The translations under genes were made by a program, and so were the position numbers. Source: Acanthornis magna (Eukaryota; Chordata; Aves; Passeriformes; Acanthizidae). Taken from it: DNA of 64,000 nucleotides. Where the stretch lies: the NCBI GenBank assembly GCA_036785705.1, contig JAWUZG010000013.1:22913501-22977500 (forward strand). Reading direction: 5' to 3'. Shown in pieces: positions 32,151-45,269 of this stretch; within the stretch, counting starts at the first letter, position 1; every line of letters starts with the position of its first letter. The notes beneath the pieces are model-generated. The model was not told the origin of the DNA and did not search any database. It saw only the letters and a list, made by a program, of their open reading frames with translations.

Positions 32151-35100
32151 CGGGGCTGTCCGCGGGCGCTTCCCTGGGGCTCGGTCTCCCGCTCGGGGCA
32201 GGGCACGGCGCAGGTAGGTGAGGCAGGTCTCCAGGTGCTCTGGGTGGCTCACGGAGGAAGGCAGGGCTGCTCGCGTCTCTTGGGGCCGTGGGTATCTGCA
32301 GTGTTGTCTCTCTGTCCCCCCGTTCCCTCTCTGCGGAAAGCTTGCAGCTTTGCAGCTGTGTGAATTCTTTGTTGGAGGAGTCTCTGTCTCACCTGCCGCT
32401 CGAGGTGGTGGACACGGGTTTATCCTGAACGCCTCTGCAGGGTTGTGTCCTGGAGATGGAGAGACCCTTTCGTGCTACAGACCATAAATGAACAGGAGCT
32501 GCTCACTTTTGAATAGTTTGTGACTTTTAGGTTCACACCTGCAATGGGATCCAGAAATGAACAAGGACTGGAGAAGAGGAGGATGGACAGGGCTGCTATC
32601 CAGAATCACAGCCTGGGATGTCACACAAATACTGAAATGTTAATGTATATCCTGGATAAGAGACAGCTGTTTAAAAAAAGTTTTAAAAATAGCCAAACAA
32701 ATAAAACCCAACCAAGAAAAAACCCCAAGCAAATCCCAAAACTCCCAAATCCTCAGACTGTTTAAAGTGAACGTTACGTAGCCTCACACTTGGCAGGAAC
32801 GTTATTACGGTTTTTTCTTCCAAATAGAAGAATAAGCCAATGGTGAATCTCAGTTTTGGTGAAAAGCTGGCTTTGCTGAGGAGGCTGGAAGTGCTTGGGT
32901 CATGTTACTGTGTTCCTCACACCTCCTCAGAGCTTTTGTTGAGAACTGATTAATGTGTTAAGACGGCGCTTTAACTGTGTTTGCTTTAATTGTGCACATA
33001 CTGACACTTTCTTGCATCACACCATCCAAGAGGGAGATACTTTCAGCTACTCAGCATTTTGAGAAGGTTCAGTGGTATTTTATTAGTTGAAAAATGTGAG
33101 GATGTTTTCCTGAGATCTTGGCAGAACTGAAATTCTTACTTTGTCTTCACAGCACTTCTTCCAAAGCCTCTTAATTAAATCCATGAACTTAAAAGCTTTA
33201 AGAAAATGGAAGTTCTCATCAAATGGGCATATAAAAAAGTGGGGAGACTGATGAAGCTGTTTGTTAAAGTAGAAATTTCCAATAATGTTTCTGAAATGTG
33301 ACATTCACAAAAACAGCTTATTAGACTATTCCACGTGGTCTGTTCCATTTCTCACACTTTCCTTGCTTAAAATGGGCATTTTGCCTTTACTACATATTTT
33401 AAAGTAAGGAATAGGAGGTGAATGGTGTCAGTGCTCGTAGAGGGAAGGTGTTCATGGCCTTCCTATGCTCTTTGCCCTATGTTTCAGGGCAGGGTATCCC
33501 TCCTTTATGTGCCCAACCTGAGGTATATCACTGTGAGTATAATCCTATGTTCTGTAAAATATCTGTGGGATTGTGCAAGTGTTTCTTCTCTAGAGCATAA
33601 GCAAATCATTATGTGAAAATACAATATGTAGATTTGCCAAAACCACATTTGGAATTGGAGGATTTACTTCATTTGACTTTCCTGTCTGTTTCAAAGCACT
33701 AGCTGTGACTTGCCATGGGAGACAAATGGGTGCGTTTTCCAAATAATTTAAAGTGATTGATAGAGCTGTTGAAACGCTGTCTCGATTAACTACTACAGAG
33801 ACCCCTCAGTTCAGAAAACACTGAGTGCTGGTGTTTCTGGTTCTGGTTCTTGTTGGGGTCAGTGGGGCTGGGACTGATGGTGGGCTGTGCTGCAGTGCTC
33901 TGAGATGTGTGGAAGTAGCCCTGACCCCAGCACTGCTCTCTCACTCGGCACCCAGCGTTTGTCCATCAGTGCCTTTTGCTGCAGCATTGTGCCCACGCCT
34001 TCAGGTGTGCTCCAGCTGGATTTATCTCCAGAGTTCAGAAATGCAGTTAGCTGGTTGTGTGAGGGCTTTTTTTGTTTCTTTGTTTGTTCAGGAGGAGCTT
34101 TTTGTGGTGGTGGTGGTGTTTTTATTGCTTTATTTTGCGGGTTTTGGTTGTGCGGGTTTTTTTATATTTTGAAAGGGACTGACTCAGTCAAAGAACAATG
34201 AACTCAAAGAAAATGTGATGGGAACAAGTCACAATAAATACTGCCTCAGTGAGCTGTGTTTCAAGTGAGTTACTAGAGAGCTGGCAAATCTCTTTGGTCC
34301 TTTTAATCCTCAGCTGGGTTTGGAAGGGTAACCCAGGCTCCAGGGTAGTGAGTTTCCTTGGAGCAGTGTTCTCCCTTCTGTCTGTCTTGTGCCTTTCTCC
34401 TCCTTTTATCACTGCTTGTGCTTCAAAGATGGATACAATGGAAATTCTCATGTCTGAGGCCACGCTGCATTAATATTTCTGTAGTACATTGCAAGATGTA
34501 CTGGCTGTTTGGAGATCTCGAACAGGAGCAACCACTGAACTGAGCTCAGTTAGTATCTGTGATTAATTAAGCTCGTGGTGCCTGGAGAGCCCCATGACAA
34601 GTACAATTTGCAGTACAAATGCACTGTAAATGACAGCATGTACTGAGGAAACAAGGTCTCAGTGTGGGAAAACAAACTGTAAAACCTTCCTAAAATTCAG
34701 CGCCTGGTACAGAACCTGGAGTACAGCAAGTGTCTTACCTTACGGAAAAAACGCAAAGCAAATGCCAAAGGATGTGGTATTACCAGAGATTATTTGAATG
34801 TCTGGGGCACCTGACGAGTGGGTGACTGCTATGTGAGCAGAGCTGTGGGGTACCTGTTGCTGGGAGTGTGTGGGTTGGATTTAGAGAGCCTGCTTTACAG
34901 CTTTACTGCTTTATAATAAGATGCTGGGTTTGGCTTAAATAATGTAAATAGGAATAGAGGTGAGATTACTTTAGGGAAAGCTGCACCATCAGCGAAGTTT
35001 CCATGCTCCGCATGTTGTTTGTTTGGCACATTAATTAATGTGCTGACCCCCGTCCCTGTTGGCTCCTGTGCTCTGGGGTGCGTGGGTCTGCTGTACCAGC

Positions 35101-35161
35101 TCCTGTTCCTGCCCTAACTCGGTGCCAGAGAGGATGCTCCGTGGGGAGCGTGGGCTGAGCA

Positions 35162-35212
35162 CGGCACACAGCACATCATCGGCACACAGCACATCAGCAC
35201 ATCAGCACACAG
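35162..35212. repeat. Short imperfect 18-bp/8-bp tandem repeat
   Basis: Two copies of an 18-bp unit, CGGCACACAGCACATCAT or -CAG, followed by a partial CACATCAG and a CACACAG. A minor replication-slippage array. Confidence 0.75.
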
Positions 35213-36799
35213 CTGGGTTTGTGTGCGGAAGGATGGCAGGAGCCAGTTCTCGAAAAGCCTGTGTTTGTCATGGGGCTCCAGAAATGGCTGTGGTGGGGAG
35301 GTTTTGGCCCAGCAGGCATGCTGATAAAATGGAGATGCACAGTTCTCTGAAGTGTCCTTGCTCCAGACTGTCTGATTTTGCTTCTCTGATAAATCACAGA
35401 GCACAAACCAAGGCAGGGGCAAAACTGGCCTGCTTTCATTGAGCAGTGCTTCAGACTTTCACTGGAATTTATCGCTGCATCTTGTTTACTTCTTTGAGTG
35501 TTCTTTGCAAACACAGCAGCATCAGACTTGGCCTTTAAAAAATGGAGGCAATGTGCTATTTCTGTTCTACCTCATTTTGGTTAATTTAATATTTTTTTAA
35601 ATATGTCTACCGTCCTTGCTTGGCAAGGCCCCCTGAAATCTCTAGCCACAAGAAGCTCTGTTTGCCATCTGTGAACTGGATTTTCTTTTGGTTTTCTTTC
35701 TCAAGTTGCTGTTCTTTTTTTAAACTCAGCGTAGACATTCCCAGCAGTTAAGTTTCTGAGAGCAGCCATTCTTGGGTGAACTCTGCTGGCAGCCTGTGAG
35801 CGGCTGGTCCCTGTGAGCAGAGTGTGCCACGCAGAGCCCTGCTGCTCCTTTGGCAACGGCGAGCACTGGAGATAACAGGGAAAGGAAAACACGCCAGTTT
35901 CTGGATTTTTACCAAGTAATTGCTTATTTTGGTAGTTCAGCAATGTTTAGGACTAGCATGCCTGGAATAGACCTTTTTTAAATTTGTCAAACAGAGTGGG
36001 TCATTTTCAAGATAAATCACGTTTAATACTATGATAGTTTTTAAACCTGACAAATAGCTAAAGGTACAAACCCCAAGCACAATTGCTGTATTATCTTATT
36101 TTAGAATCATTTTTATTAGTTGGTATGTTGCAGCAATATGTATCTCTCATACTGATGTCAGCCCTTCCTACCTATAAGGGCGATGAGCTGTGTCACATTC
36201 TTCTATTTAGTGTGCAAAAAGGTTGAAGTGCACTTCTCAGTTTGGATTTTCATAATGTTTTGAACCTGATCTTCGGTATTTTAAGACTGCTGAATCTCAT
36301 AATTGTACTCATGGTTGTATCCAAAGATTGGGACAGAGGCAGGTGATGTTTGTTTTCCCATGTTTCTGGTTGGATTTCCGCCAGTGGATGGAAGGAGCAT
36401 TGGGCTGAGCCACCAGGGCACAACCATGCAGGCGGTCGTGTGATGCTGGCACTGACACTTCTGTGCCGGGGGCTGTGTTTGAGGGGTCTGGGCTCAGGTC
36501 AGGGGGTCTCCAGACCTGGGTCCAGGTGCTTACCTGACTTATTCCTGAGAGCATCATAACTTGGTGCTACTTTGAGTGTTAGATGTGAACTTGTAATGAC
36601 AATCCTAATGAAAATGATGGGAAATTATTTATCGAAGTTTTGACCTTGACGTGGTTCCTTCTATTTCTTGCATAATTTAGTGGGTTTTCATTAAATGCCA
36701 CTGAAACTCTGTCGCTGTGTACAAGGGAAGACAGGAATGGAATGATGACAGGATCAGTATCTGTAGTATCTGTTTTTATTCGTTTATCAGTTCTGTGAC

Positions 36800-36813
36800 T
36801 TTTTTTTTTTTTT
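36800..36813 (+). repeat. T14 homopolymer
   Basis: Fourteen consecutive T on the + strand in intron 1. Confidence 0.92.
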
Positions 36814-39448
36814 GTAACTTAGCTGATTAGCATGAGGCTGTTATGTCCAGTATTTTTATTTTGTTTGTTTTGATGGGAGATACCATAAGGTTTAGCTGTG
36901 TAAGTAACTTCAGTAAACTTTCAAGCCTCTTGGTGCAAAGAAAACAAACAGGACTTCCCACAAATACAAGTAGAGAAGCCAAAATAGCTGTATTCAAAGT
37001 GAAACAGCTGAGGATTGGGTTGGAGGATAAGGTGTGTATTATTCAGGAAGGAAGTAGGAAGCGTTGGAGTGAAGCTGTGTGTGAATTCTCTCACCCTTCT
37101 GTATAAGGATAACCCACAAAGGTGATGTTTTCGTATATCTGCAAATATTTATTACATTAGATGGATTGGTGTTTTAAACAAAGTAAAGCTCTTGATGAAA
37201 TGTAGTGTAAGTTTCCATATGGAAACTATGTCAAATATAATCAAAGCAGACAGGCAAAGTAGCCTTCCTTTAAGGTTTTGATGAGACCTTTATGTGTTAG
37301 GGATTAATATGCTTTTTTCAGATACTCGCTGAAATGACTTTTTCTTCTCAAATTGTAGTAATTACTAGAAAAGCGGTCATGTTGAAATAATCTTGCTGTG
37401 TCGCTGGCTGTAAAGGACTGGCCATGTGTATTTCAAACTCTGCCATTCCATTCCCACGCTCCTTGGGAGCCTCTCTCATGATGTTCTGTGTTATGGTGCA
37501 ACATGGATTTCCAGCTGAACCCCAGGCATGGATGCTGTGGCTGCAGTTAACAGCTGCCTGCAAGTTTTACTGGATTTTTAGTTGTTTTTTTTTCCTGAAC
37601 CATCTCCTTGGACAGCTTTCTGAAAATTGATAAACCCAGTTTTACACTGTAGTGCAATATTTTTATTGTATTTTGTTTGCCTTCTTCAAGTACTGTGCAT
37701 GGATGTGTATAGACTGAGGGCACTCTTATCTTCATGTGAAGGCTGTAATGATAAAAACATATATATGTGCCTCAGGTTAAACAGAGATGGAAAGACTAAC
37801 CAGAAGACTGGGTTTGAGTGACAGGGTGCAGTGTTTACTAACTCTTACAGTGGACCTTTGTGTCCTTGCGCTTTTGTAACGTATTAAAGCATTTTCAGTT
37901 CAGGAGGATACCTAGCAGGATAAAACCTGCCGCTTTGGGGGTTTTTCATCTTCCACAAAGGTTCTTTTGTGCCAAAGTGCTGAAATTCTGATAAATCCTT
38001 CTCTTTGGAAAGTGGTTTCTTCAGCAGCTGTCCATGGAACATGCTGCATCTTAACAGACAAATTCTGCAGTGAAATTACTCAAAGCCAAAGCTCCAGGTA
38101 AAGACTTTGTGGCCAGGTACAGTGGTCTATGTATGGGGTGCACTTCATGTGATAGTTTTGTTGGGCACAAAACAGCCTCCTTCATTCATAGTTTGTCTTC
38201 ATACAACCAATTTGGACATGACCCGATTCCTGCTTTTTTCTCTTCCAAGCTTCCTCTTTTTCCCGTGGCTTTTTCCCACTCTGTAGCTTTGTAAACACAG
38301 ATTGGGGCTGTGCTCTGCGAGTAGATTCTTTCATTTTCCCTTGACATCACATCATGTCAAAGCAGGACTAAGGCAGCACAACCAAAATGAGTTCAGCTGT
38401 CCAGAGCTCTTCCCCAGCTTCATCCCTAAGATACCGATTTCCATGGCAGTAAAGGAGGAGATGGGACCAGAGCTCTTACTAAGGCTCTGAAAGGCGTTGG
38501 ACAGGTAACTGTGTTGTGCCTTTCGAGCACACAGCAGTGGGAAAGATCCCACGGAGAAGCTTTCTCCATGCTGATGAAGGGAAAAGCAGATTCTACTTGT
38601 CCTACAAGCCATTCCCAGTGTTCCTGATGTGCCTGTCTCAGACACCTGGCCAGCATGTTTTATTCATGTGTTTTGGGGTTAATCTCCATTTCAGGTGTGC
38701 CAGCAGACAGGCTTTGCAAAGCTCTTCAGTGTTTCTCCCCTTGATCTGCAGCAAAGCCTGTGGATTGCGTTATGCCATCATCTTCATTCTTATCTCACCT
38801 AATTAATTCCCAGGCATTGCAGGAGCCCTTGGCAGTAATGATGCTTCCAGCTCTCCTGGCATCTGCTTTCTTTCAACAATCTAATCTGCTGAGAATATAA
38901 ATATTTAATTACTAAGTTCTACAGACAGTGTATGGGAATGTAGGTGAAATTTATCATAGGCCAGCTGTGATGTTGTGGTTCCTTTTGAACTCTGAAAGCT
39001 ATTGCAGAAGGTTTGTATGTACTGACAGGAATGAGAATGAGAAATGGGGGGGTGGAGAAAGAGACATGGAGAGAATCTGTTTAAATTTATTCAAGAATGT
39101 GAACCTCACAGAAACAGAGCTGCTGATTTTTAGAGCTAACAGAAAACTCCTGTTAGTCGGTATCATATGTGAGATTAACTTGAAGATTTCCGTTAAGTAT
39201 GGATTTAAGGACTGGTTCTGGGTGCTGAGTTTAAGATAACTTTGGTTCTGCCTCTTGGGATTGGTGACACTGTTGCTGTGGGCGGTGGGAACCATTGGGA
39301 AGCCAAGCAAAGAAATGATACTGCTAAGTGTGCCCTGTGTAAGGTGTTAGCTGTTCTCCCGAGCACAGTGGGCACATCTCAGGGTGCAGACAAGAGGTGT
39401 GACCCTGCTGTAAAGTGCCAGACTGATTTGCACCCTTGTATTCAGTGT

Positions 39449-39915
39449 TTCATAGAATCACAGGATGGTTTGGGATGGAAGGAGCCTCAAGGCTCATTCC
39501 GTTCCAACCCCTACCGTGGGCAGGGACACCTTCCACTAGCCCAGGTTGCCACAAATACCTGGCCTTGGACACTGCCAGGGATCCAGGGGCAGCCACAGCT
39601 TCTCTGGACAACCTGCTCCAGGGCCTCCCCACCCTCACAGGGAAGAATTCCTTCCCCATATCCCATCTAACCTTGCCCTCTGGCAGTGGGAAGCCATTCT
39701 TGTTTGTCCTGTCCCTTCAGGTCCTGGTCCAAAGTCCCTCCAAGTTCTCTTGCAGCCTCTTCAGGCACGGAAAGGGCATTAAGATCTCTCTGAATCCTTC
39801 TCTTCTCCAGGCTGCGCAGCCCCAGCTCTCCCAGCCTGGCTCCAGAGCAGAGGGGCTCCAGCTCTGGGATCAATGTAGAAGCTGCCTCTGGACTTGCTCT
39901 GGTGTTTGGCAACAC
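39449..39915 (-). mobile_element. CR1 LINE 3'-end fragment, reverse orientation (longest copy)
   Basis: Begins on the + strand with TTCATAGAATCACAGGATGG (reversed tail) and runs about 465 bases through 'ggatccaggggcagccacag', 'cctccccaccctcacagg' and a stretch of 3' UTR or late ORF2 sequence. No intact reverse transcriptase frame is present. Confidence 0.93.
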
Positions 39916-41933
39916 TGACTTTTTAAAGGCCAGAGGAAGACATCTACTTTTTTTCCTATCCATAGCAGTATCCTCACATATCTGGACTTCTCAGGAATTT
40001 ATAATGTAGTTCATTGTATATTTTTCCCTCTTTTTCCTTTGGATGAGGAAATCTACAGTAAGCTTTATAAGATGGAGGAATTAATTGAAATTATTGCCCC
40101 TATCGTCACCGATTTACATCCTTGAAACTAGACTGATTAAAAGTCTTTTGAAATCAATGAGTTTATTATAACCAGGTCCCATAAATGGAGATAATATTCT
40201 TCTCTAAAATTCAGTGCTTGGATGGAGGATGTCTCTGTCACTGGCTGTGTGAGGAGGACCTGTAGAGGGATGGGACCTGGGGTGTCTATCACTCAGCTGC
40301 TGAGGGTCATGGATTTGAGGAGGGTGGTACCCCCCTGTTGCCTGGTGTTTTAATATCTCTTACTGGTGATTGGAATATCAAACTTTCTGCAAGGCTGTGC
40401 AGAGAATGTATTAATCTGGGCTGGTTTTTTGGTAAGTCTTCTGTGGAGGGATTTTTTTTTCTTTTTTTTCTGTTTTTGTCTGGGTGTCTTCTTTTGTAGA
40501 TGTCCTCATTTTTGCACTGTACCATCTTTTCTCTTAGTATTTTTCTTGCTGTTCACATACCAGTAGAGCAACAGGACTGTAATTTTCAGTCCCTTGTACT
40601 AAAATAGGACAAATCTTCCAGAAACATACCAGTGACATTTTCTTCTTGGACTTTGAAAAATTTAAAGAGGGCTCAGCTTTGTATTATGAGGAGCACCATG
40701 GCTTGTTGGATTTGTTGGGAGCCTGTTAGCACTGTCAGCAGGGCTGTGTACCTGCAGTGTTCCTGGCTTTGAAGAATTACTGTGTTTGACGTTAAGACAG
40801 GAAGTGAAATGGGCTCTCAGTAGTTGTCCTGTCCATCAGGATTAATCATTCATAAGCAAGATCCTGTGTGAATGAATTGGTACTCAAATGATGCTTTATG
40901 GAATACTTTCAAATATAAGGCAGTGGTTTCTGTGGGTGTTTGCTCTAAGAAGAGGGAGTCTCCTCCCATTTCCTACTGCTGCCTGGCAGCCAGGCTGGTG
41001 GTCCTGGATGACAGCCACCAGCCCCTCTTCGAGCAGCTCTGGCAGTGGCATTGACCATGGAAGTGAGCCTGGCTGCAGCCATGATCTTGTCTTCATCAGA
41101 AGGTTATTTTGGAGCTCCATCCAGTCACGGCGATGTAGAGCAACCTCCCTCTCTGTGGGGATTGCGTGGTGCCATCTCTGTGGTAACCACAGCTCCGCCT
41201 CATATGGAAAAGGGATTTTTAGAAAATAAAGTATTTTTAGCTTCCCTTACTGAGCTGCAGCAGCTGGGAAGGTGGAGGGGCCAAGCCAGCATTGGCAAAA
41301 TCTTCTCAGGATTTACCTACCCTCGATTTGAGCACGCTGGATCCCAGCCTTGCCAGTGCCTTCCAGCCCTCCCCAGGCTCTGGGTGTCCCAGCAGTGCGG
41401 AGGGGCTCTGCCTGTGGCCACCTGTGTCCCCAGCAGCTTCAGGGCTGTCCCTGCTGGGGACACAGTGGCTTGGGGAACACCTCCACACCAGCGCAGAGCA
41501 GCCCTGGACCGTTCTGGAGTCGCTGCTGCTTTGTGAGCAGATGGTGCCCATCCCTGGCAGAGTGTCCTGGCGAGGAGCCTGTGCCAGGACCTGGGCTGGG
41601 CATGAGGGAAGAACGGGCTGCTCCTCGTTCAAAGGGACTGTTCAGCTGTGCGTGTTGTGGTTTATTAACACTCAAACATTTACACTTCGGGATCTTTTAA
41701 AGAAGGTGAACGGTCCTCTGTAACATAAGGGTTATTCTTGTTCCCAGGAATCAGTTTTAGAATTAATTCTCAATAGTACCTAAAAAGTCTGTGTCCAACA
41801 CAATGAGAAGCTAAAGCTGGGTCCTAGCAAGTAAGTTTAGAAAGGATGCTTCTGATGCTCTTAGGATTTAGTTTTATACTGCTGTAATAAATTGTATTCC
41901 ACAGCCAGCAGCTTGGACAAAAGGCAGCTGGAA

Positions 41934-42062
41934 GCGTTCAAAAGCTGTGGAGATGTCACTTGGGGACATGGGTTTGATGGTGGCCATGGCAGTGCTGGGG
42001 GAATGGCTGGATGCAGTGGTCTGTGAGGGCTTTTCCAACGCTCTGATCTGTTTTTGTGATTT
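41934..42062 (+). mobile_element. CR1 LINE 3'-end fragment
   Basis: GCGTTCAAAAGCTGTGGAGA, 'cacttggggacatggg', 'ggcagtgctgggggaatgg' and 'gagggcttttccaacgctctga' follow the common avian CR1 3' end closely. The terminal repeat is decayed (TTTTTGTGAT). Confidence 0.88.
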
Positions 42063-43201
42063 AAATCTGGCACAGTGTGAAGATGGGAAATCAAAGGACG
42101 GTGAAACTCAAACTTGCTGTTGGGACTGGCATGGCTGGAGCACTTTTGGGCAGCTCTCCTGGAGTGTATCTGTGTGCAGGACATCAGGCTTTGTGCTGGC
42201 CTTAGCTGAGGTGGAGCTCAGGTTTATGTATAGAGGGATCAGAAGCTGTTTCGGACTTGAGCTGCCTGTTGGGCATTGGCATCAGCAGGCTGGTTCTCTG
42301 CTGTTCGTAAGGCTGAGGAAAAGGCTTTTTCACGTTAAACTCTGACTCTCCATGTAGTTATAAACACCAGATCTGTCTCTGTTGCATTTGTGTAGAAAAG
42401 AAGAGGGAGGGAGATGCTGCTGCACATACCAGGGAACAAATAAATCCTGCCTGACCTGGGCGCACAGCAGCACGCAGTGCCACAGGCTGGGACAGAGCCG
42501 TGGGCAGTGGGCGAGGGCATGGCCTTCTCCGGGAGGTGCCTGGGCTCCTCTGGCAGCCGCTGGGCATGGGGCTTGGCACCGGCGCTGAGGTGTCTCTGCC
42601 TGCCCTGCCTGTCCCATGGCATCCAGGGCTGGGGGCTGCACATCCCAGCGCAGGCAGCCAGCTCTCCCTGGGAGTCTCGGTCAGCAGCGGCGTGGCAGCT
42701 CTGGGTGGCTCCATGCGGTGTGTGGGTGGTCATCCGGCAAGTGCCCGGACAAACCAGTTCAAAACTTCAGAGTGTTCTCACAGTTAGGAAGCCCAGGCAG
42801 ATATTTTCCTCTTTTCCCTGTAGAATTCCTTTAGATATGTATATCTATATTGAATAATGCACTGTTGAGGACCTCTTTCTTTCTGATTTGCTTTCAAATA
42901 CTGTCACAGGAATGGGACTTGCCCTAGAGAAAGACCCTGGTCAAACTGGCGGGGGGAAATTAGGTCTCCTCAGCTCATGACCCCCAGTCTGCCTCTCTTC
43001 CCCACCGCCCTGCTGAAAAGCTGTGTTTGTGGCTTTTGGTGGCCCACGAGCCTGGGCTGCCTCTGCACGTGAGACAGAGCTGGAGTTGGGTGGGGCAGTC
43101 CAGGCAGGTGTGCAGTGGGAGTGCACAGAAGTGACTCAGGTGCTCCTCGGCTGTTCTGTGCACTCTCATGTTCCACATGTGTGGAGTGAGGCTGGCTGGG
43201 G

Positions 43202-43596
43202 GACCTGACCACATCTCAGCCCCCCCAGGGAAGGGGCAGTGACCTGACCACATCTCAGCCCCCCCAGGGAAGGGGCAGTGACCTGACCACATCTCAGCCC
43301 CCCCAGGGAAGGGGCACTGACCTGACCACATCTCAGCCCCCCCAGGGAAGGGGCAGTGACCTGACCACATCTCACCCTACCCCAGGGAAGGGGCAGTGAC
43401 CTGACCACATCTCAGCCACCCCAGGGAAGGGGCACTGACCTGACCACATCTCACCCTACCCCAGGGAAGGGGCAGTGACCTGACCACATCTCACCCTACC
43501 CCAGGGAAGGGGCAGTGACCTGACCACATCTCAGCCCCCCCCAGGGAAGGGGCAGTGACCTGACCACATCTCAGCCCCCCCCAGGGAAGGGGCAGT
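43202..43596. repeat. 39/40-bp minisatellite, ten units
   Basis: Units start at GACCTGACCACATCTCA, at 43202, 43241, 43280, 43319, 43358, 43398, 43437, 43477, 43517 and 43557. Each continues through a C tract and CCAGGGAAGGGGCA. Two main variants exist: a C7-C8 type, and a type with ACCCTACCCC in place of the C tract. Units 3 and 6 share a GCACT ending where the others have GCAGT. A final diverged partial unit follows. There is no CpG in the unit. Open frames through the 39-bp units are a by-product of the period being a multiple of three. Confidence 0.96.
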
Positions 43597-45246
43597 GAGG
43601 GGCAGTGGGCCGAGCAGGAAGCAGGCTGTGACCAGGGCACAGGCTGAGATGAGCTGCCTTGTGCCAGCTGAGAGAGTGGGATTTGGGACTTACAGAAAAT
43701 TTAAGTATTTCATGAGATCTAAAATGAGTGGGGGAAGTGTTTGGGGATTAATGCTCTCTAAGGGAAAGCAGAAGTTGTATCTGGGGATCTTTTATGGCTT
43801 GCATTTGCCTGTTTTTGTGGATGGAGCAAGCTGGAATTCACTGCACTGCTCTCCTGCCGGTCTACAGCCTGACAAAGCTGTTTGCTTGGGGGTAGCCAGC
43901 CTGACTGTCAGTGTAAGTTCTAGCTTCACCATGGGCACTGTTCAGGTCTGCGTTAAGTGCTTTGTGTCTCTGTGGCAAATAACATATATTGGATAATACA
44001 GGGTGAACTGCAGGTTAAAATGCTTCAAAAGCTCCAAAATGGGCTTGGAGACCAAGTTCTCAATGTTTTTATTGCTATTTAAAAATTACTTTAATCTGTA
44101 TATTTGCTTTATTTCCTGTGGTGGAAATGTCTGTTTAATGCATTAAGTCACACTTACAAGATATTTTGCTTCGGTTAAAAATGCTATGTCTTTGCACTTT
44201 TATACCATTTGATAGCAGTGGTTTTGGAAAGAATCAATTAATATTGAACAGTAGCGTTCAGACTACCTCGAGTTTGATCTTGTGGGCTAAATACCTGTCG
44301 TTAAGGCTGGAGTGCATCACTCCTGGTGGTTTCCTTCAGAGAAGATTCAGTAGGCTCACTCGTATCAACAGTAAGTGGAAGTAATTGGGATTTTGTTGTT
44401 TTGTCAACAAAAAAATTGATAGGAATATTTTGGCATGTGAGAGCCTTCTGAAAGGGAAGTAGAACCATAATGAGATGTTTGCATAGGTCCAGAAGACACA
44501 AAGGCGCTGTGCTGTCGTTTGCTAACATATTTAGAGTAGATGCAAGATTTGGTCAATGTGGGAACAATGGTGCTTTTCTTTCGTGCTCTTCCTTTCTGTT
44601 AATAATTGGTGTATTTAACAGCCCCACTGAAGAGCTCTGAATAGCAGGCTCTTGCCTTCAACAATATTCTTCTGTTCTTGAAGCCTAGGGCTGCTTCCAG
44701 GATCACCTCTGATGGAATTAGAAGGTATTTCCTGAGTAACTGTGACTCTGAGGTTTAAGGCTACTAATTGAAGTGGTTTTGCCCGAGTTGTGTGGTTGTG
44801 TTGGAACTGTGAATGAAGCATTAAAAAAAAGTAATCCATAGTTATCTAAGTTTTCTAGAAATCTCTGCTTTTTAAAAATACTAATGAAGCTGTAATTAAA
44901 AGCTGTAATTTATGTGTAATTTAAAAATGGCAGTATTTCCTTCTGTAAATATGGAATGATGCTCCAGGTAATTGGAAGTAAAATGGATTTAATTAACTTT
45001 TGACCCTATAAACTTGCTTGCCTTTCAAAGGTCAGTGAAATCTTCACCTTGATATTGGCAGTGCTAGTTTTAGCACACACTTGTTTCCACTGCTGTTCCC
45101 TGTAAGCTGCATGGTCTTGGTGTCTCCCCACTGCATAATTAACTCCCGGCAGCACCATGGGTTGTCTTGCTGTTATAGCAAGAAGTGTCACAAAATTCTG
45201 TCAGTGCCAGAGTTTGCACCTCAAATTCTTTAATTCCTTCTAGCAG

Positions 45247-45269
45247 ATATATATATATATATATATATA
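45247..45269. repeat. (AT)n microsatellite
   Basis: An uninterrupted AT dinucleotide run of about 23 bases, followed by TACAGGTATACAC. Confidence 0.93.

Larger units (their letters stand above)
30690..32220. other. Intronic GC/CpG-rich block containing both minisatellites
   Basis: Non-repeat flanks at 30690-30795, 31303-31460 and 32145-32220 are themselves GC- and CpG-rich, unlike the surrounding intron. The block ends at CAGGTAGGTG (32211-32220), a very good splice-donor match. It resembles a second CpG island inside intron 1, expanded by tandem repeats. An alternative promoter is possible but unproven. Confidence 0.5.
32221..43200. other. INPP5A intron 1, middle section without supported exons
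   Basis: Intronic sequence with a short imperfect 18-bp duplication at 35.16-35.21 kb, a T14 run at 36.80 kb, and CR1 fragments at 39.45 and 41.93 kb. A moderately GC-rich patch lies at 41.27-41.64 kb. No exon is supported. Confidence 0.55.

Noticed and set aside
30631..32363. Open frames of 300-536 codons on both strands over the minisatellite block
   Set aside because: They are products of 5-bp and 15-bp tandem repeats (the 15-bp period keeps frames open). At least one opens at GTG, not ATG. The translations are monotonous Ala-Gly-Leu-Gly, Pro-Cys-Pro-Ser or Gly-Glu-Gln-Gly repeats without family features.
42970..43408. Minus-strand frames with a repeated 13-residue motif
   Set aside because: The 13-residue period is the 39-bp minisatellite translated. 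The 40-bp units break the frame, so it is not a coding repeat.
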